Assembly (NCBI GenBank): GCA_964017235.1
Contig: OZ024936.1
Span: forward strand, 12,562,496-12,626,495
Source of the DNA: Sabellastarte sp. h YS-2021
Lineage: Eukaryota > Annelida > Polychaeta > Sabellida > Sabellidae
Reading direction: 5' to 3'
DNA length: 64,000 nt
Positions within the stretch are counted from its first letter, which is position 1; each line of letters starts with the position of its first letter. The notes beneath the pieces were generated by a model. It saw only the letters and a program-made list of their open reading frames with translations. It was not told the origin of the DNA and did no database searches. Shown here piece after piece: positions 38,950 to 51,839 of the stretch. The position numbers were made by a program, and so were the translations under genes.

Positions 38950-41900
38950 ATGGGGATTTTGCAATGCATATACACTAGTACAGGTGCCTTACCATCGAGT
39001 ACGCCAATTTTGGTCGTTCCGAGGGACACCAATTTTTTTCCACCAATGGATAGAGTGGTCCAGTCTGAGTCTATACAATATAACAGGGTAGGGTCTAAAG
39101 ACCTTAATTTCGTAGATATGAGCAGAAACAGTATTTCCCATTGATTTTAAATGGGGATTTCGTCATACATGTGTAGATGCCTTACCATGGAGTACGCCAA
39201 TTTTGGTCGTTCCGAGGGACACCAATTTTTTTCCACCAATGGATAGAGTGGTCCAGTCTGAGTCTATACAATATAACAGGGTAGGGTCTAAAGACCTTAA
39301 TTTCGTAGATATGAGCAGAAACAGTATTTCCCATTGATTTTAAATGGGGATTTCGTCGTACATGTGTAGATGCCTTACCATCGAGTACGCCAATTTTGGT
39401 CGTTCCGAGGGACACCAATTTTTTTCCACCAATGGATAGAGTGGTCCAGTCTGAGTCTATACAATATAACAGGGTAGGGTCTAAAGACCTTAATTTCGTA
39501 GATATGAGCAGAAACAGTATTTCCCATTGATTTTAAATGGGGATTTTGCCATGCATATACACTAGTACAGGTGCCTTACCATCGAGTACGCCAATTTTGG
39601 TCGTTCCGAGGGACACCAATTTTTTTCCACCAATGGATAGAGTGGTCCAGTCTGAGTCTATACAATATAACAGGGTAGGGTCTAAAGACCTTAATTTCGT
39701 AGATATGAGCAGAAACAGTATTTCCCATTGATTTTAAATGGGGATTTCGTCATACATGTGTAGATGCCGTACGATCGAGTACGCCAATTTTGGTCATTCC
39801 GAGGGACACCAATTTTTTTCCACCAATGGATAGAGTGGTCCAGTCTGAGTCTATACAATATAACAGGGTAGGGTCTAAAGACCTTAATTTCGTAGATATG
39901 AGCAGAAACAGTATTTCCCATTGATTTTAAATGGGGATTTCGTCGTACATGTGTAGATGCCTTACCATCGAGTACGCCAATTTTGGTCGTTCCGAGGGAC
40001 ACCAATTTTTTTCCACCAATGGATAGAGTGGTCCAGTCTGAGTCTATACAATATAACAGGGTAGGGTCTAAAGACCTTAATTTCGTAGATATGAGCAGAA
40101 ACAGTATTTCCCATTGATTTTAAATGGGGATTTCGTCGTACATGTGTAGATGCCTTACCATCGAGTACGCCAATTTTGGTCGTTCCGAGGGACACCAATT
40201 TTTTTCCACCAATGGATAGAGTGGTCCAGTCTGAGTCTATACAATATAACAGGGTAGGGTCTAAAGACCTTAATTTCGTAGATATGAGCAGAAACAGTAT
40301 TTCCCATTGATTTTAAATGGGGATTTCGTCGTACATGTGTAGATGCCGTACGATCGAGTACGCCAATTTTGGTCGTTCCGAGGGACACCAATTTTTTTCC
40401 ACCAATGGATAGACTGGTCCAGTCTGAGTCTATACAATATAACAGGGTAGGGTCTAAAGACCTTAATTTCGTAGATATGAGCAGAAACAGTATTTCCCAT
40501 TGATTTTAAATGGGGATTTTGTCGTACATGTGTAGATGCCTTACCATCGAGTACGCCAATTTTGGTCGTTCCGAGGGACACCAATTTTTTTCCACCAATT
40601 GATAGAGTGGTCCAGTCTGAGTCTATACAATATAACAGGGTAGGGTCTAAAGACCTTAATTTCGTAGATATGAGCAAAAACAGTATTTCCCATTGATTTT
40701 AAATGGGGATTTCGTCGTACATGTGTAGATGCCTTACCATCGAGTACGCCAATTTTGGTCGTTCCGAGGGACACCAATTTTTTTCCACCAATGGATAGAC
40801 TGGTCCAGTCTGAGTCTATACAATATAACAGGGTAGGGTCTAAAGACCTTAATTTCGTAGATATGAGCAGAAACAGTATTTCCCATTGATTTTAAATGGG
40901 GATTTTGTCGTACATGTGTAGATGCCTTACCATCGAGTACGCCAATTTTGGTCGTTCCGAGGGACACCAATTTTTTTCCACCAATTGATAGAGTGGTCCA
41001 GTCTGAGTCTATACAATATAACAGGGTAGGGTCTAAAGACCTTAATTTCGTAGATATGAGCAAAAACAGTATTTCCCATTGATTTTAAATGGGGATTTTG
41101 CCATGCATATACACTAGTACAGGTGCCTTACCATCGAGTACGCCAATTTTGGTCGTTCCGAGGGACACCAATTTTTTTCCACCAATGGATAGAGTGGTCC
41201 AGTCTGAGTCTATACAATATAACAGGGTAGGGTCTAAAGACCTTAATTTCGTAGATATGAGCAGAAACAGTATTTCCCATTGATTTTAAATGGGGATTTC
41301 GTCATACATGTGTAGATGCCGTACGATCGAGTACGCCAATTTTGGTCATTCCGAGGGACACCAATTTTTTTCCACCAATGGATAGAGTGGTCCAGTCTGA
41401 GTCTATACAATATAACAGGGTAGGGTCTAAAGACCTTAATTTCGTAGATATGAGCAGAAACAGTATTTCCCATTGATTTTAAATGGGGATTTCGTCGTAC
41501 ATGTGTAGATGCCTTACCATCGAGTACGCCAATTTTGGTCGTTCCGAGGGACACCAATTTTTTTCCACCAATGGATAGAGTGGTCCAGTCTGAGTCTATA
41601 CAATATAACAGGGTAGGGTCTAAAGACCTTAATTTCGTAGATATGAGCAGAAACAGTATTTCCCATTGATTTTAAATGGGGATTTCGTCGTACATGTGTA
41701 GATGCCTTACCATCGAGTACGCCAATTTTGGTCGTTCCGAGGGACACCAATTTTTTTCCACCAATGGATAGACTGGTCCAGTCTGAGTCTATACAATATA
41801 ACAGGGTAGGGTCTAAAGACCTTAATTTCGTAGATATGAGCAGAAACAGTATTTCCCATTGATTTTAAATGGGGATTTCGTCATACATGTGTAGATGCCG

Positions 41901-42254
41901 TACGATCGAGTACGCCAATTTTGGTCGTTCCGAGGGACACCAATTTTTTTCCACCAATGGATAGAGTGGTCCAGTCTGAGTCTATACAATATAACAGGGT
42001 AGGGTCTAAAGACCTTAATTTCGTAGATATGAGCAGAAACAGTATTTCCCATTGATTTTAAATGGGGATTTCGTCGTACATGTGTAGATGCCTTACCATC
42101 GAGTACGCCAATTTTGGTCGTTCCGAGGGACACCAATTTTTTTCCACCAATGGATAGAGTGGTCCAGTCTGAGTCTATACAATATAACAGGGTAGGGTCT
42201 AAAGACCTTAATTTCGTAGATATGAGCAGAAACAGTATTTCCCATTGATTTTAA
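38950..42254. repeat. 17-monomer unit (3,305 bp), copy 3
   Basis: Class order as at 7236-10540, of which it is the large-duplication counterpart. Confidence 0.92.
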
Positions 42255-45020
42255 ATGGGGATTTTGCCATGCATATACACTAGTACAGGTGCCTTACCAT
42301 CGAGTACGCCAATTTTGGTCGTTCCGAGGGACACCAATTTTTTTCCACCAATGGATAGAGTGGTCCAGTCTGAGTCTATACAATATAACAGGGTAGGGTC
42401 TAAAGACCTTAATTTCGTAGATATGAGCAGAAACAGTATTTCCCATTGATTTTAAATGGGGATTTTGCCATGCATATACACTAGTACAGGTGCCTTACCA
42501 TCGAGTACGCCAATTTTGGTCGTTCCGAGGGACACCAATTTTTTTCCACCAATGGATAGAGTGGTCCAGTCTGAGTCTATACAATATAACAGGGTAGGGT
42601 CTAAAGACCTTAATTTCGTAGATATGAGCAGAAACAGTATTTCCCATTGATTTTAAATGGGGATTTTGCCATGCATATACACTAGTACAGGTGCCTTACC
42701 ATCGAGTACGCCAATTTTGGTCGTTCCGAGGGACACCAATTTTTTTCCACCAATGGATAGAGTGGTCCAGTCTGAGTCTATACAATATAACAGGGTAGGG
42801 TCTAAAGACCTTAATTTCGTAGATATGAGCAGAAACAGTATTTCCCATTGATTTTAAATGGGGATTTCGTCGTACATGTGTAGATGCCTTACCATCGAGT
42901 ACGCCAATTTTGGTCGTTCCGAGGGACACCAATTTTTTTCCACCAATGGATAGAGTGGTCCAGTCTGAGTCTATACAATATAACAGGGTAGGGTCTAAAG
43001 ACCTTAATTTCGTAGATATGAGCAGAAACAGTATTTCCCATTGATTTTAAATGGGGATTTCGTCGTACATGTGTAGATGCCTTACCATCGAGTACGCCAA
43101 TTTTGGTCGTTCCGAGGGACACCAATTTTTTTCCACCAATGGATAGAGTGGTCCAGTCTGAGTCTATACAATATAACAGGGTAGGGTCTAAAGACCTTAA
43201 TTTCGTAGATATGAGCAGAAACAGTATTTCCCATTGATTTTAAATGGGGATTTTGCCATGCATATACACTAGTACAGGTGCCTTACCATCGAGTACGCCA
43301 ATTTTGGTCGTTCCGAGGGACACCAATTTTTTTCCACCAATGGATAGAGTGGTCCAGTCTGAGTCTATACAATATAACAGGGTAGGGTCTAAAGACCTTA
43401 ATTTCGTAGATATGAGCAGAAACAGTATTTCCCATTGATTTTAAATGGGGATTTTGCAATGCATATACACTAGTACAGGTGCCTTACCATCGAGTACGCC
43501 AATTTTGGTCGTTCCGAGGGACACCAATTTTTTTCCACCAATGGATAGAGTGGTCCAGTCTGAGTCTATACAATATAACAGGGTAGGGTCTAAAGACCTT
43601 AATTTCGTAGATATGAGCAGAAACAGTATTTCCCATTGATTTTAAATGGGGATTTCGTCGTACATGTGTAGATGCCTTACCATCGAGTACGCCAATTTTG
43701 GTCGTTCCGAGGGACACCAATTTTTTTCCACCAATGGATAGAGTGGTCCAGTCTGAGTCTATACAATATAACAGGGTAGGGTCTAAACACCTTAATTTCG
43801 TAGATATGAGCAGAAACAGTATTTCCCATTGATTTTAAATGGGGATTTTGCCATGCATATACACTAGTACAGGTGCCTTACCATCGAGTACGCCAATTTT
43901 GGTCGTTCCGAGGGACACCAATTTTTTTCCACCAATGGATAGAGTGGTCCAGTCTGAGTCTATACAATATAACAGGGTAGGGTCTAAAGACCTTAATTTC
44001 GTAGATATGAGCAGAAACAGTATTTCCCATTGATTTTAAATGGGGATTTCGTCATACATGTGTAGATGCCGTACGATCGAGTACGCCAATTTTGGTCATT
44101 CCGAGGGACACCAATTTTTTTCCACCAATGGATAGAGTGGTCCAGTCTGAGTCTATACAATATAACAGGGTAGGGTCTAAAGACCTTAATTTCGTAGATA
44201 TGAGCAGAAACAGTATTTCCCATTGATTTTAAATGGGGATTTTGCCATGCATATACACTAGTACAGGTGCCTTACCATCGAGTACGCCAATTTTGGTCGT
44301 TCCGAGGGACACCAATTTTTTTCCACCAATGGATAGAGTGGTCCAGTCTGAGTCTATACAATATAACAGGGTAGGGTCTAAAGACCTTAATTTCGTAGAT
44401 ATGAGCAGAAACAGTATTTCCCATTGATTTTAAATGGGGATTTCGTCGTACATGTGTAGATGCCTTACCATCGAGTACGCCAATTTTGGTCGTTCCGAGG
44501 GACACCAATTTTTTTCCACCAATGGATAGAGTGGTCCAGTCTGAGTCTATACAATATAACAGGGTAGGGTCTAAAGACCTTAATTTCGTAGATATGAGCA
44601 GAAACAGTATTTCCCATTGATTTTAAATGGGGATTTCGTCGTACATGTGTAGATGCCTTACCATCGAGTACGCCAATTTTGGTCGTTCCGAGGGACACCA
44701 ATTTTTTTCCACCAATGGATAGAGTGGTCCAGTCTGAGTCTATACAATATAACAGGGTAGGGTCTAAAGACCTTAATTTCGTAGATATGAGCAGAAACAG
44801 TATTTCCCATTGATTTTAAATGGGGATTTTGCCATGCATATACACTAGTACAGGTGCCTTACCATCGAGTACGCCAATTTTGGTCGTTCCGAGGGACACC
44901 AATTTTTTTCCACCAATGGATAGAGTGGTCCAGTCTGAGTCTATACAATATAACAGGGTAGGGTCTAAAGACCTTAATTTCGTAGATATGAGCAGAAACA
45001 GTATTTCCCATTGATTTTAA
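42255..45020. repeat. 14-monomer connecting block, second copy
   Basis: Same order as 10541-13306, including the triple L1 at 42255-42857 and the AAACACC monomer at 43646 (C at 43788). Confidence 0.92.
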
Positions 45021-48000
45021 ATGGGGATTTTGCAATGCATATACACTAGTACAGGTGCCTTACCATCGAGTACGCCAATTTTGGTCGTTCCGAGGGACAC
45101 CAATTTTTTTCCACCAATGGATAGAGTGGTCCAGTCTGAGTCTATACAATATAACAGGGTAGGGTCTAAAGACCTTAATTTCGTAGATATGAGCAGAAAC
45201 AGTATTTCCCATTGATTTTAAATGGGGATTTCGTCATACATGTGTAGATGCCTTACCATGGAGTACGCCAATTTTGGTCGTTCCGAGGGACACCAATTTT
45301 TTTCCACCAATGGATAGAGTGGTCCAGTCTGAGTCTATACAATATAACAGGGTAGGGTCTAAAGACCTTAATTTCGTAGATATGAGCAGAAACAGTATTT
45401 CCCATTGATTTTAAATGGGGATTTCGTCGTACATGTGTAGATGCCTTACCATCGAGTACGCCAATTTTGGTCGTTCCGAGGGACACCAATTTTTTTCCAC
45501 CAATGGATAGAGTGGTCCAGTCTGAGTCTATACAATATAACAGGGTAGGGTCTAAAGACCTTAATTTCGTAGATATGAGCAGAAACAGTATTTCCCATTG
45601 ATTTTAAATGGGGATTTTGCCATGCATATACACTAGTACAGGTGCCTTACCATCGAGTACGCCAATTTTGGTCGTTCCGAGGGACACCAATTTTTTTCCA
45701 CCAATGGATAGAGTGGTCCAGTCTGAGTCTATACAATATAACAGGGTAGGGTCTAAAGACCTTAATTTCGTAGATATGAGCAGAAACAGTATTTCCCATT
45801 GATTTTAAATGGGGATTTCGTCATACATGTGTAGATGCCGTACGATCGAGTACGCCAATTTTGGTCATTCCGAGGGACACCAATTTTTTTCCACCAATGG
45901 ATAGAGTGGTCCAGTCTGAGTCTATACAATATAACAGGGTAGGGTCTAAAGACCTTAATTTCGTAGATATGAGCAGAAACAGTATTTCCCATTGATTTTA
46001 AATGGGGATTTCGTCGTACATGTGTAGATGCCTTACCATCGAGTACGCCAATTTTGGTCGTTCCGAGGGACACCAATTTTTTTCCACCAATGGATAGAGT
46101 GGTCCAGTCTGAGTCTATACAATATAACAGGGTAGGGTCTAAAGACCTTAATTTCGTAGATATGAGCAGAAACAGTATTTCCCATTGATTTTAAATGGGG
46201 ATTTCGTCGTACATGTGTAGATGCCTTACCATCGAGTACGCCAATTTTGGTCGTTCCGAGGGACACCAATTTTTTTCCACCAATGGATAGAGTGGTCCAG
46301 TCTGAGTCTATACAATATAACAGGGTAGGGTCTAAAGACCTTAATTTCGTAGATATGAGCAGAAACAGTATTTCCCATTGATTTTAAATGGGGATTTCGT
46401 CGTACATGTGTAGATGCCGTACGATCGAGTACGCCAATTTTGGTCGTTCCGAGGGACACCAATTTTTTTCCACCAATGGATAGACTGGTCCAGTCTGAGT
46501 CTATACAATATAACAGGGTAGGGTCTAAAGACCTTAATTTCGTAGATATGAGCAGAAACAGTATTTCCCATTGATTTTAAATGGGGATTTTGTCGTACAT
46601 GTGTAGATGCCTTACCATCGAGTACGCCAATTTTGGTCGTTCCGAGGGACACCAATTTTTTTCCACCAATTGATAGAGTGGTCCAGTCTGAGTCTATACA
46701 ATATAACAGGGTAGGGTCTAAAGACCTTAATTTCGTAGATATGAGCAAAAACAGTATTTCCCATTGATTTTAAATGGGGATTTCGTCGTACATGTGTAGA
46801 TGCCTTACCATCGAGTACGCCAATTTTGGTCGTTCCGAGGGACACCAATTTTTTTCCACCAATGGATAGACTGGTCCAGTCTGAGTCTATACAATATAAC
46901 AGGGTAGGGTCTAAAGACCTTAATTTCGTAGATATGAGCAGAAACAGTATTTCCCATTGATTTTAAATGGGGATTTTGTCGTACATGTGTAGATGCCTTA
47001 CCATCGAGTACGCCAATTTTGGTCGTTCCGAGGGACACCAATTTTTTTCCACCAATTGATAGAGTGGTCCAGTCTGAGTCTATACAATATAACAGGGTAG
47101 GGTCTAAAGACCTTAATTTCGTAGATATGAGCAAAAACAGTATTTCCCATTGATTTTAAATGGGGATTTTGCCATGCATATACACTAGTACAGGTGCCTT
47201 ACCATCGAGTACGCCAATTTTGGTCGTTCCGAGGGACACCAATTTTTTTCCACCAATGGATAGAGTGGTCCAGTCTGAGTCTATACAATATAACAGGGTA
47301 GGGTCTAAAGACCTTAATTTCGTAGATATGAGCAGAAACAGTATTTCCCATTGATTTTAAATGGGGATTTCGTCATACATGTGTAGATGCCGTACGATCG
47401 AGTACGCCAATTTTGGTCATTCCGAGGGACACCAATTTTTTTCCACCAATGGATAGAGTGGTCCAGTCTGAGTCTATACAATATAACAGGGTAGGGTCTA
47501 AAGACCTTAATTTCGTAGATATGAGCAGAAACAGTATTTCCCATTGATTTTAAATGGGGATTTCGTCGTACATGTGTAGATGCCTTACCATCGAGTACGC
47601 CAATTTTGGTCGTTCCGAGGGACACCAATTTTTTTCCACCAATGGATAGAGTGGTCCAGTCTGAGTCTATACAATATAACAGGGTAGGGTCTAAAGACCT
47701 TAATTTCGTAGATATGAGCAGAAACAGTATTTCCCATTGATTTTAAATGGGGATTTCGTCGTACATGTGTAGATGCCTTACCATCGAGTACGCCAATTTT
47801 GGTCGTTCCGAGGGACACCAATTTTTTTCCACCAATGGATAGACTGGTCCAGTCTGAGTCTATACAATATAACAGGGTAGGGTCTAAAGACCTTAATTTC
47901 GTAGATATGAGCAGAAACAGTATTTCCCATTGATTTTAAATGGGGATTTCGTCATACATGTGTAGATGCCGTACGATCGAGTACGCCAATTTTGGTCGTT

Positions 48001-48325
48001 CCGAGGGACACCAATTTTTTTCCACCAATGGATAGAGTGGTCCAGTCTGAGTCTATACAATATAACAGGGTAGGGTCTAAAGACCTTAATTTCGTAGATA
48101 TGAGCAGAAACAGTATTTCCCATTGATTTTAAATGGGGATTTCGTCGTACATGTGTAGATGCCTTACCATCGAGTACGCCAATTTTGGTCGTTCCGAGGG
48201 ACACCAATTTTTTTCCACCAATGGATAGAGTGGTCCAGTCTGAGTCTATACAATATAACAGGGTAGGGTCTAAAGACCTTAATTTCGTAGATATGAGCAG
48301 AAACAGTATTTCCCATTGATTTTAA
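45021..48325. repeat. 17-monomer unit (3,305 bp), copy 4
   Basis: Class order as at 13307-16611. Unlike that copy it is followed by L1-S1-L1-S3-S1-S1, so the 31,714-bp-offset identity ends at its right edge. Confidence 0.92.
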
Positions 48326-50094
48326 ATGGGGATTTTGCCATGCATATACACTAGTACAGGTGCCTTACCATCGAGTACGCCAATTTTGGTCGTTCCGAGG
48401 GACACCAATTTTTTTCCACCAATGGATAGAGTGGTCCAGTCTGAGTCTATACAATATAACAGGGTAGGGTCTAAAGACCTTAATTTCGTAGATATGAGCA
48501 GAAACAGTATTTCCCATTGATTTTAAATGGGGATTTCGTCGTACATGTGTAGATGCCTTACCATCGAGTACGCCAATTTTGGTCGTTCCGAGGGACACCA
48601 ATTTTTTTCCACCAATGGATAGAGTGGTCCAGTCTGAGTCTATACAATATAACAGGGTAGGGTCTAAAGACCTTAATTTCGTAGATATGAGCAGAAACAG
48701 TATTTCCCATTGATTTTAAATGGGGATTTTGCCATGCATATACACTAGTACAGGTGCCTTACCATCGAGTACGCCAATTTTGGTCGTTCCGAGGGACACC
48801 AATTTTTTTCCACCAATGGATAGAGTGGTCCAGTCTGAGTCTATACAATATAACAGGGTAGGGTCTAAAGACCTTAATTTCGTAGATATGAGCAGAAACA
48901 GTATTTCCCATTGATTTTAAATGGGGATTTCGTCATACATGTGTAGATGCCGTACGATCGAGTACGCCAATTTTGGTCGTTCCGAGGGACACCAATTTTT
49001 TTCCACCAATGGATAGAGTGGTCCAGTCTGAGTCTATACAATATAACAGGGTAGGGTCTAAAGACCTTAATTTCGTAGATATGAGCAGAAACAGTATTTC
49101 CCATTGATTTTAAATGGGGATTTCGTCGTACATGTGTAGATGCCTTACCATCGAGTACGCCAATTTTGGTCGTTCCGAGGGACACCAATTTTTTTCCACC
49201 AATGGATAGAGTGGTCCAGTCTGAGTCTATACAATATAACAGGGTAGGGTCTAAAGACCTTAATTTCGTAGATATGAGCAGAAACAGTATTTCCCATTGA
49301 TTTTAAATGGGGATTTCGTCGTACATGTGTAGATGCCTTACCATCGAGTACGCCAATTTTGGTCGTTCCGAGGGACACCAATTTTTTTCCACCAATGGAT
49401 AGAGTGGTCCAGTCTGAGTCTATACAATATAACAGGGTAGGGTCTAAAGACCTTAATTTCGTAGATATGAGCAGAAACAGTATTTCCCATTGATTTTAAA
49501 TGGGGATTTTGCCATGCATATACACTAGTACAGGTGCCTTACCATCGAGTACGCCAATTTTGGTCGTTCCGAGGGACACCAATTTTTTTCCACCAATGGA
49601 TAGAGTGGTCCAGTCTGAGTCTATACAATATAACAGGGTAGGGTCTAAAGACCTTAATTTCGTAGATATGAGCAGAAACAGTATTTCCCATTGATTTTAA
49701 ATGGGGATTTTGCAATGCATATACACTAGTACAGGTGCCTTACCATCGAGTACGCCAATTTTGGTCGTTCCGAGGGACACCAATTTTTTTCCACCAATGG
49801 ATAGAGTGGTCCAGTCTGAGTCTATACAATATAACAGGGTAGGGTCTAAAGACCTTAATTTCGTAGATATGAGCAGAAACAGTATTTCCCATTGATTTTA
49901 AATGGGGATTTCGTCATACATGTGTAGATGCCTTACCATGGAGTACGCCAATTTTGGTCGTTCCGAGGGACACCAATTTTTTTCCACCAATGGATAGAGT
50001 GGTCCAGTCTGAGTCTATACAATATAACAGGGTAGGGTCTAAAGACCTTAATTTCGTAGATATGAGCAGAAACAGTATTTCCCATTGATTTTAA
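47160..50094. repeat. 15-monomer unit (2,935 bp), plain lineage, copy 1
   Basis: The order is L1-S2-S1-S6-S3-S1-L1-S1-L1-S3-S1-S1-L1-L2-S4. It has the same length and slot order as the unit at 17384 but lacks its private markers: plain L1 for L1c, S3 for S8, S1 for S1k, L2 for L2p, S4 for S5. It overlaps the end of the 17-monomer unit above. Confidence 0.9.
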
Positions 50095-51839
50095 ATGGGG
50101 ATTTCGTCGTACATGTGTAGATGCCTTACCATCGAGTACGCCAATTTTGGTCGTTCCGAGGGACACCAATTTTTTTCCACCAATGGATAGAGTGGTCCAG
50201 TCTGAGTCTATACAATATAACAGGGTAGGGTCTAAAGACCTTAATTTCGTAGATATGAGCAGAAACAGTATTTCCCATTGATTTTAAATGGGGATTTTGC
50301 CATGCATATACACTAGTACAGGTGCCTTACCATCGAGTACGCCAATTTTGGTCGTTCCGAGGGACACCAATTTTTTTCCACCAATGGATAGAGTGGTCCA
50401 GTCTGAGTCTATACAATATAACAGGGTAGGGTCTAAAGACCTTAATTTCGTAGATATGAGCAGAAACAGTATTTCCCATTGATTTTAAATGGGGATTTCG
50501 TCATACATGTGTAGATGCCGTACGATCGAGTACGCCAATTTTGGTCATTCCGAGGGACACCAATTTTTTTCCACCAATGGATAGAGTGGTCCAGTCTGAG
50601 TCTATACAATATAACAGGGTAGGGTCTAAAGACCTTAATTTCGTAGATATGAGCAGAAACAGTATTTCCCATTGATTTTAAATGGGGATTTCGTCGTACA
50701 TGTGTAGATGCCTTACCATCGAGTACGCCAATTTTGGTCGTTCCGAGGGACACCAATTTTTTTCCACCAATGGATAGAGTGGTCCAGTCTGAGTCTATAC
50801 AATATAACAGGGTAGGGTCTAAAGACCTTAATTTCGTAGATATGAGCAGAAACAGTATTTCCCATTGATTTTAAATGGGGATTTCGTCGTACATGTGTAG
50901 ATGCCTTACCATCGAGTACGCCAATTTTGGTCGTTCCGAGGGACACCAATTTTTTTCCACCAATGGATAGAGTGGTCCAGTCTGAGTCTATACAATATAA
51001 CAGGGTAGGGTCTAAAGACCTTAATTTCGTAGATATGAGCAGAAACAGTATTTCCCATTGATTTTAAATGGGGATTTCGTCGTACATGTGTAGATGCCGT
51101 ACGATCGAGTACGCCAATTTTGGTCGTTCCGAGGGACACCAATTTTTTTCCACCAATGGATAGACTGGTCCAGTCTGAGTCTATACAATATAACAGGGTA
51201 GGGTCTAAAGACCTTAATTTCGTAGATATGAGCAGAAACAGTATTTCCCATTGATTTTAAATGGGGATTTTGTCGTACATGTGTAGATGCCTTACCATCG
51301 AGTACGCCAATTTTGGTCGTTCCGAGGGACACCAATTTTTTTCCACCAATTGATAGAGTGGTCCAGTCTGAGTCTATACAATATAACAGGGTAGGGTCTA
51401 AAGACCTTAATTTCGTAGATATGAGCAAAAACAGTATTTCCCATTGATTTTAAATGGGGATTTCGTCGTACATGTGTAGATGCCTTACCATCGAGTACGC
51501 CAATTTTGGTCGTTCCGAGGGACACCAATTTTTTTCCACCAATGGATAGAGTGGTCCAGTCTGAGTCTATACAATATAACAGGGTAGGGTCTAAAGACCT
51601 TAATTTCGTAGATATGAGCAGAAACAGTATTTCCCATTGATTTTAAATGGGGATTTCGTCGTACATGTGTAGATGCCTTACCATCGAGTACGCCAATTTT
51701 GGTCGTTCCGAGGGACACCAATTTTTTTCCACCAATGGATAGAGTGGTCCAGTCTGAGTCTATACAATATAACAGGGTAGGGTCTAAAGACCTTAATTTC
51801 GTAGATATGAGCAGAAACAGTATTTCCCATTGATTTTAA
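49500..51839. repeat. 12-monomer unit (2,340 bp), isolated copy
   Basis: The order is L1-L2-S4-S1-L1-S2-S1-S1-S7-S5-S1-S1. The same unit occurs at 55732 and 58072. S5-S1-S1 replaces the S5-S6-S5 of the 17-monomer unit. Confidence 0.92.

Larger units (their letters stand above)
31715..48335. repeat. Copy 2 of the 31,714-bp-offset segmental duplication
   Basis: The class order and private markers of 1-16621 repeat here with a constant offset of 31,714, so no net insertion or deletion occurred in either copy. I saw no class-level difference between the copies. A base-by-base comparison was not done. Confidence 0.92.
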
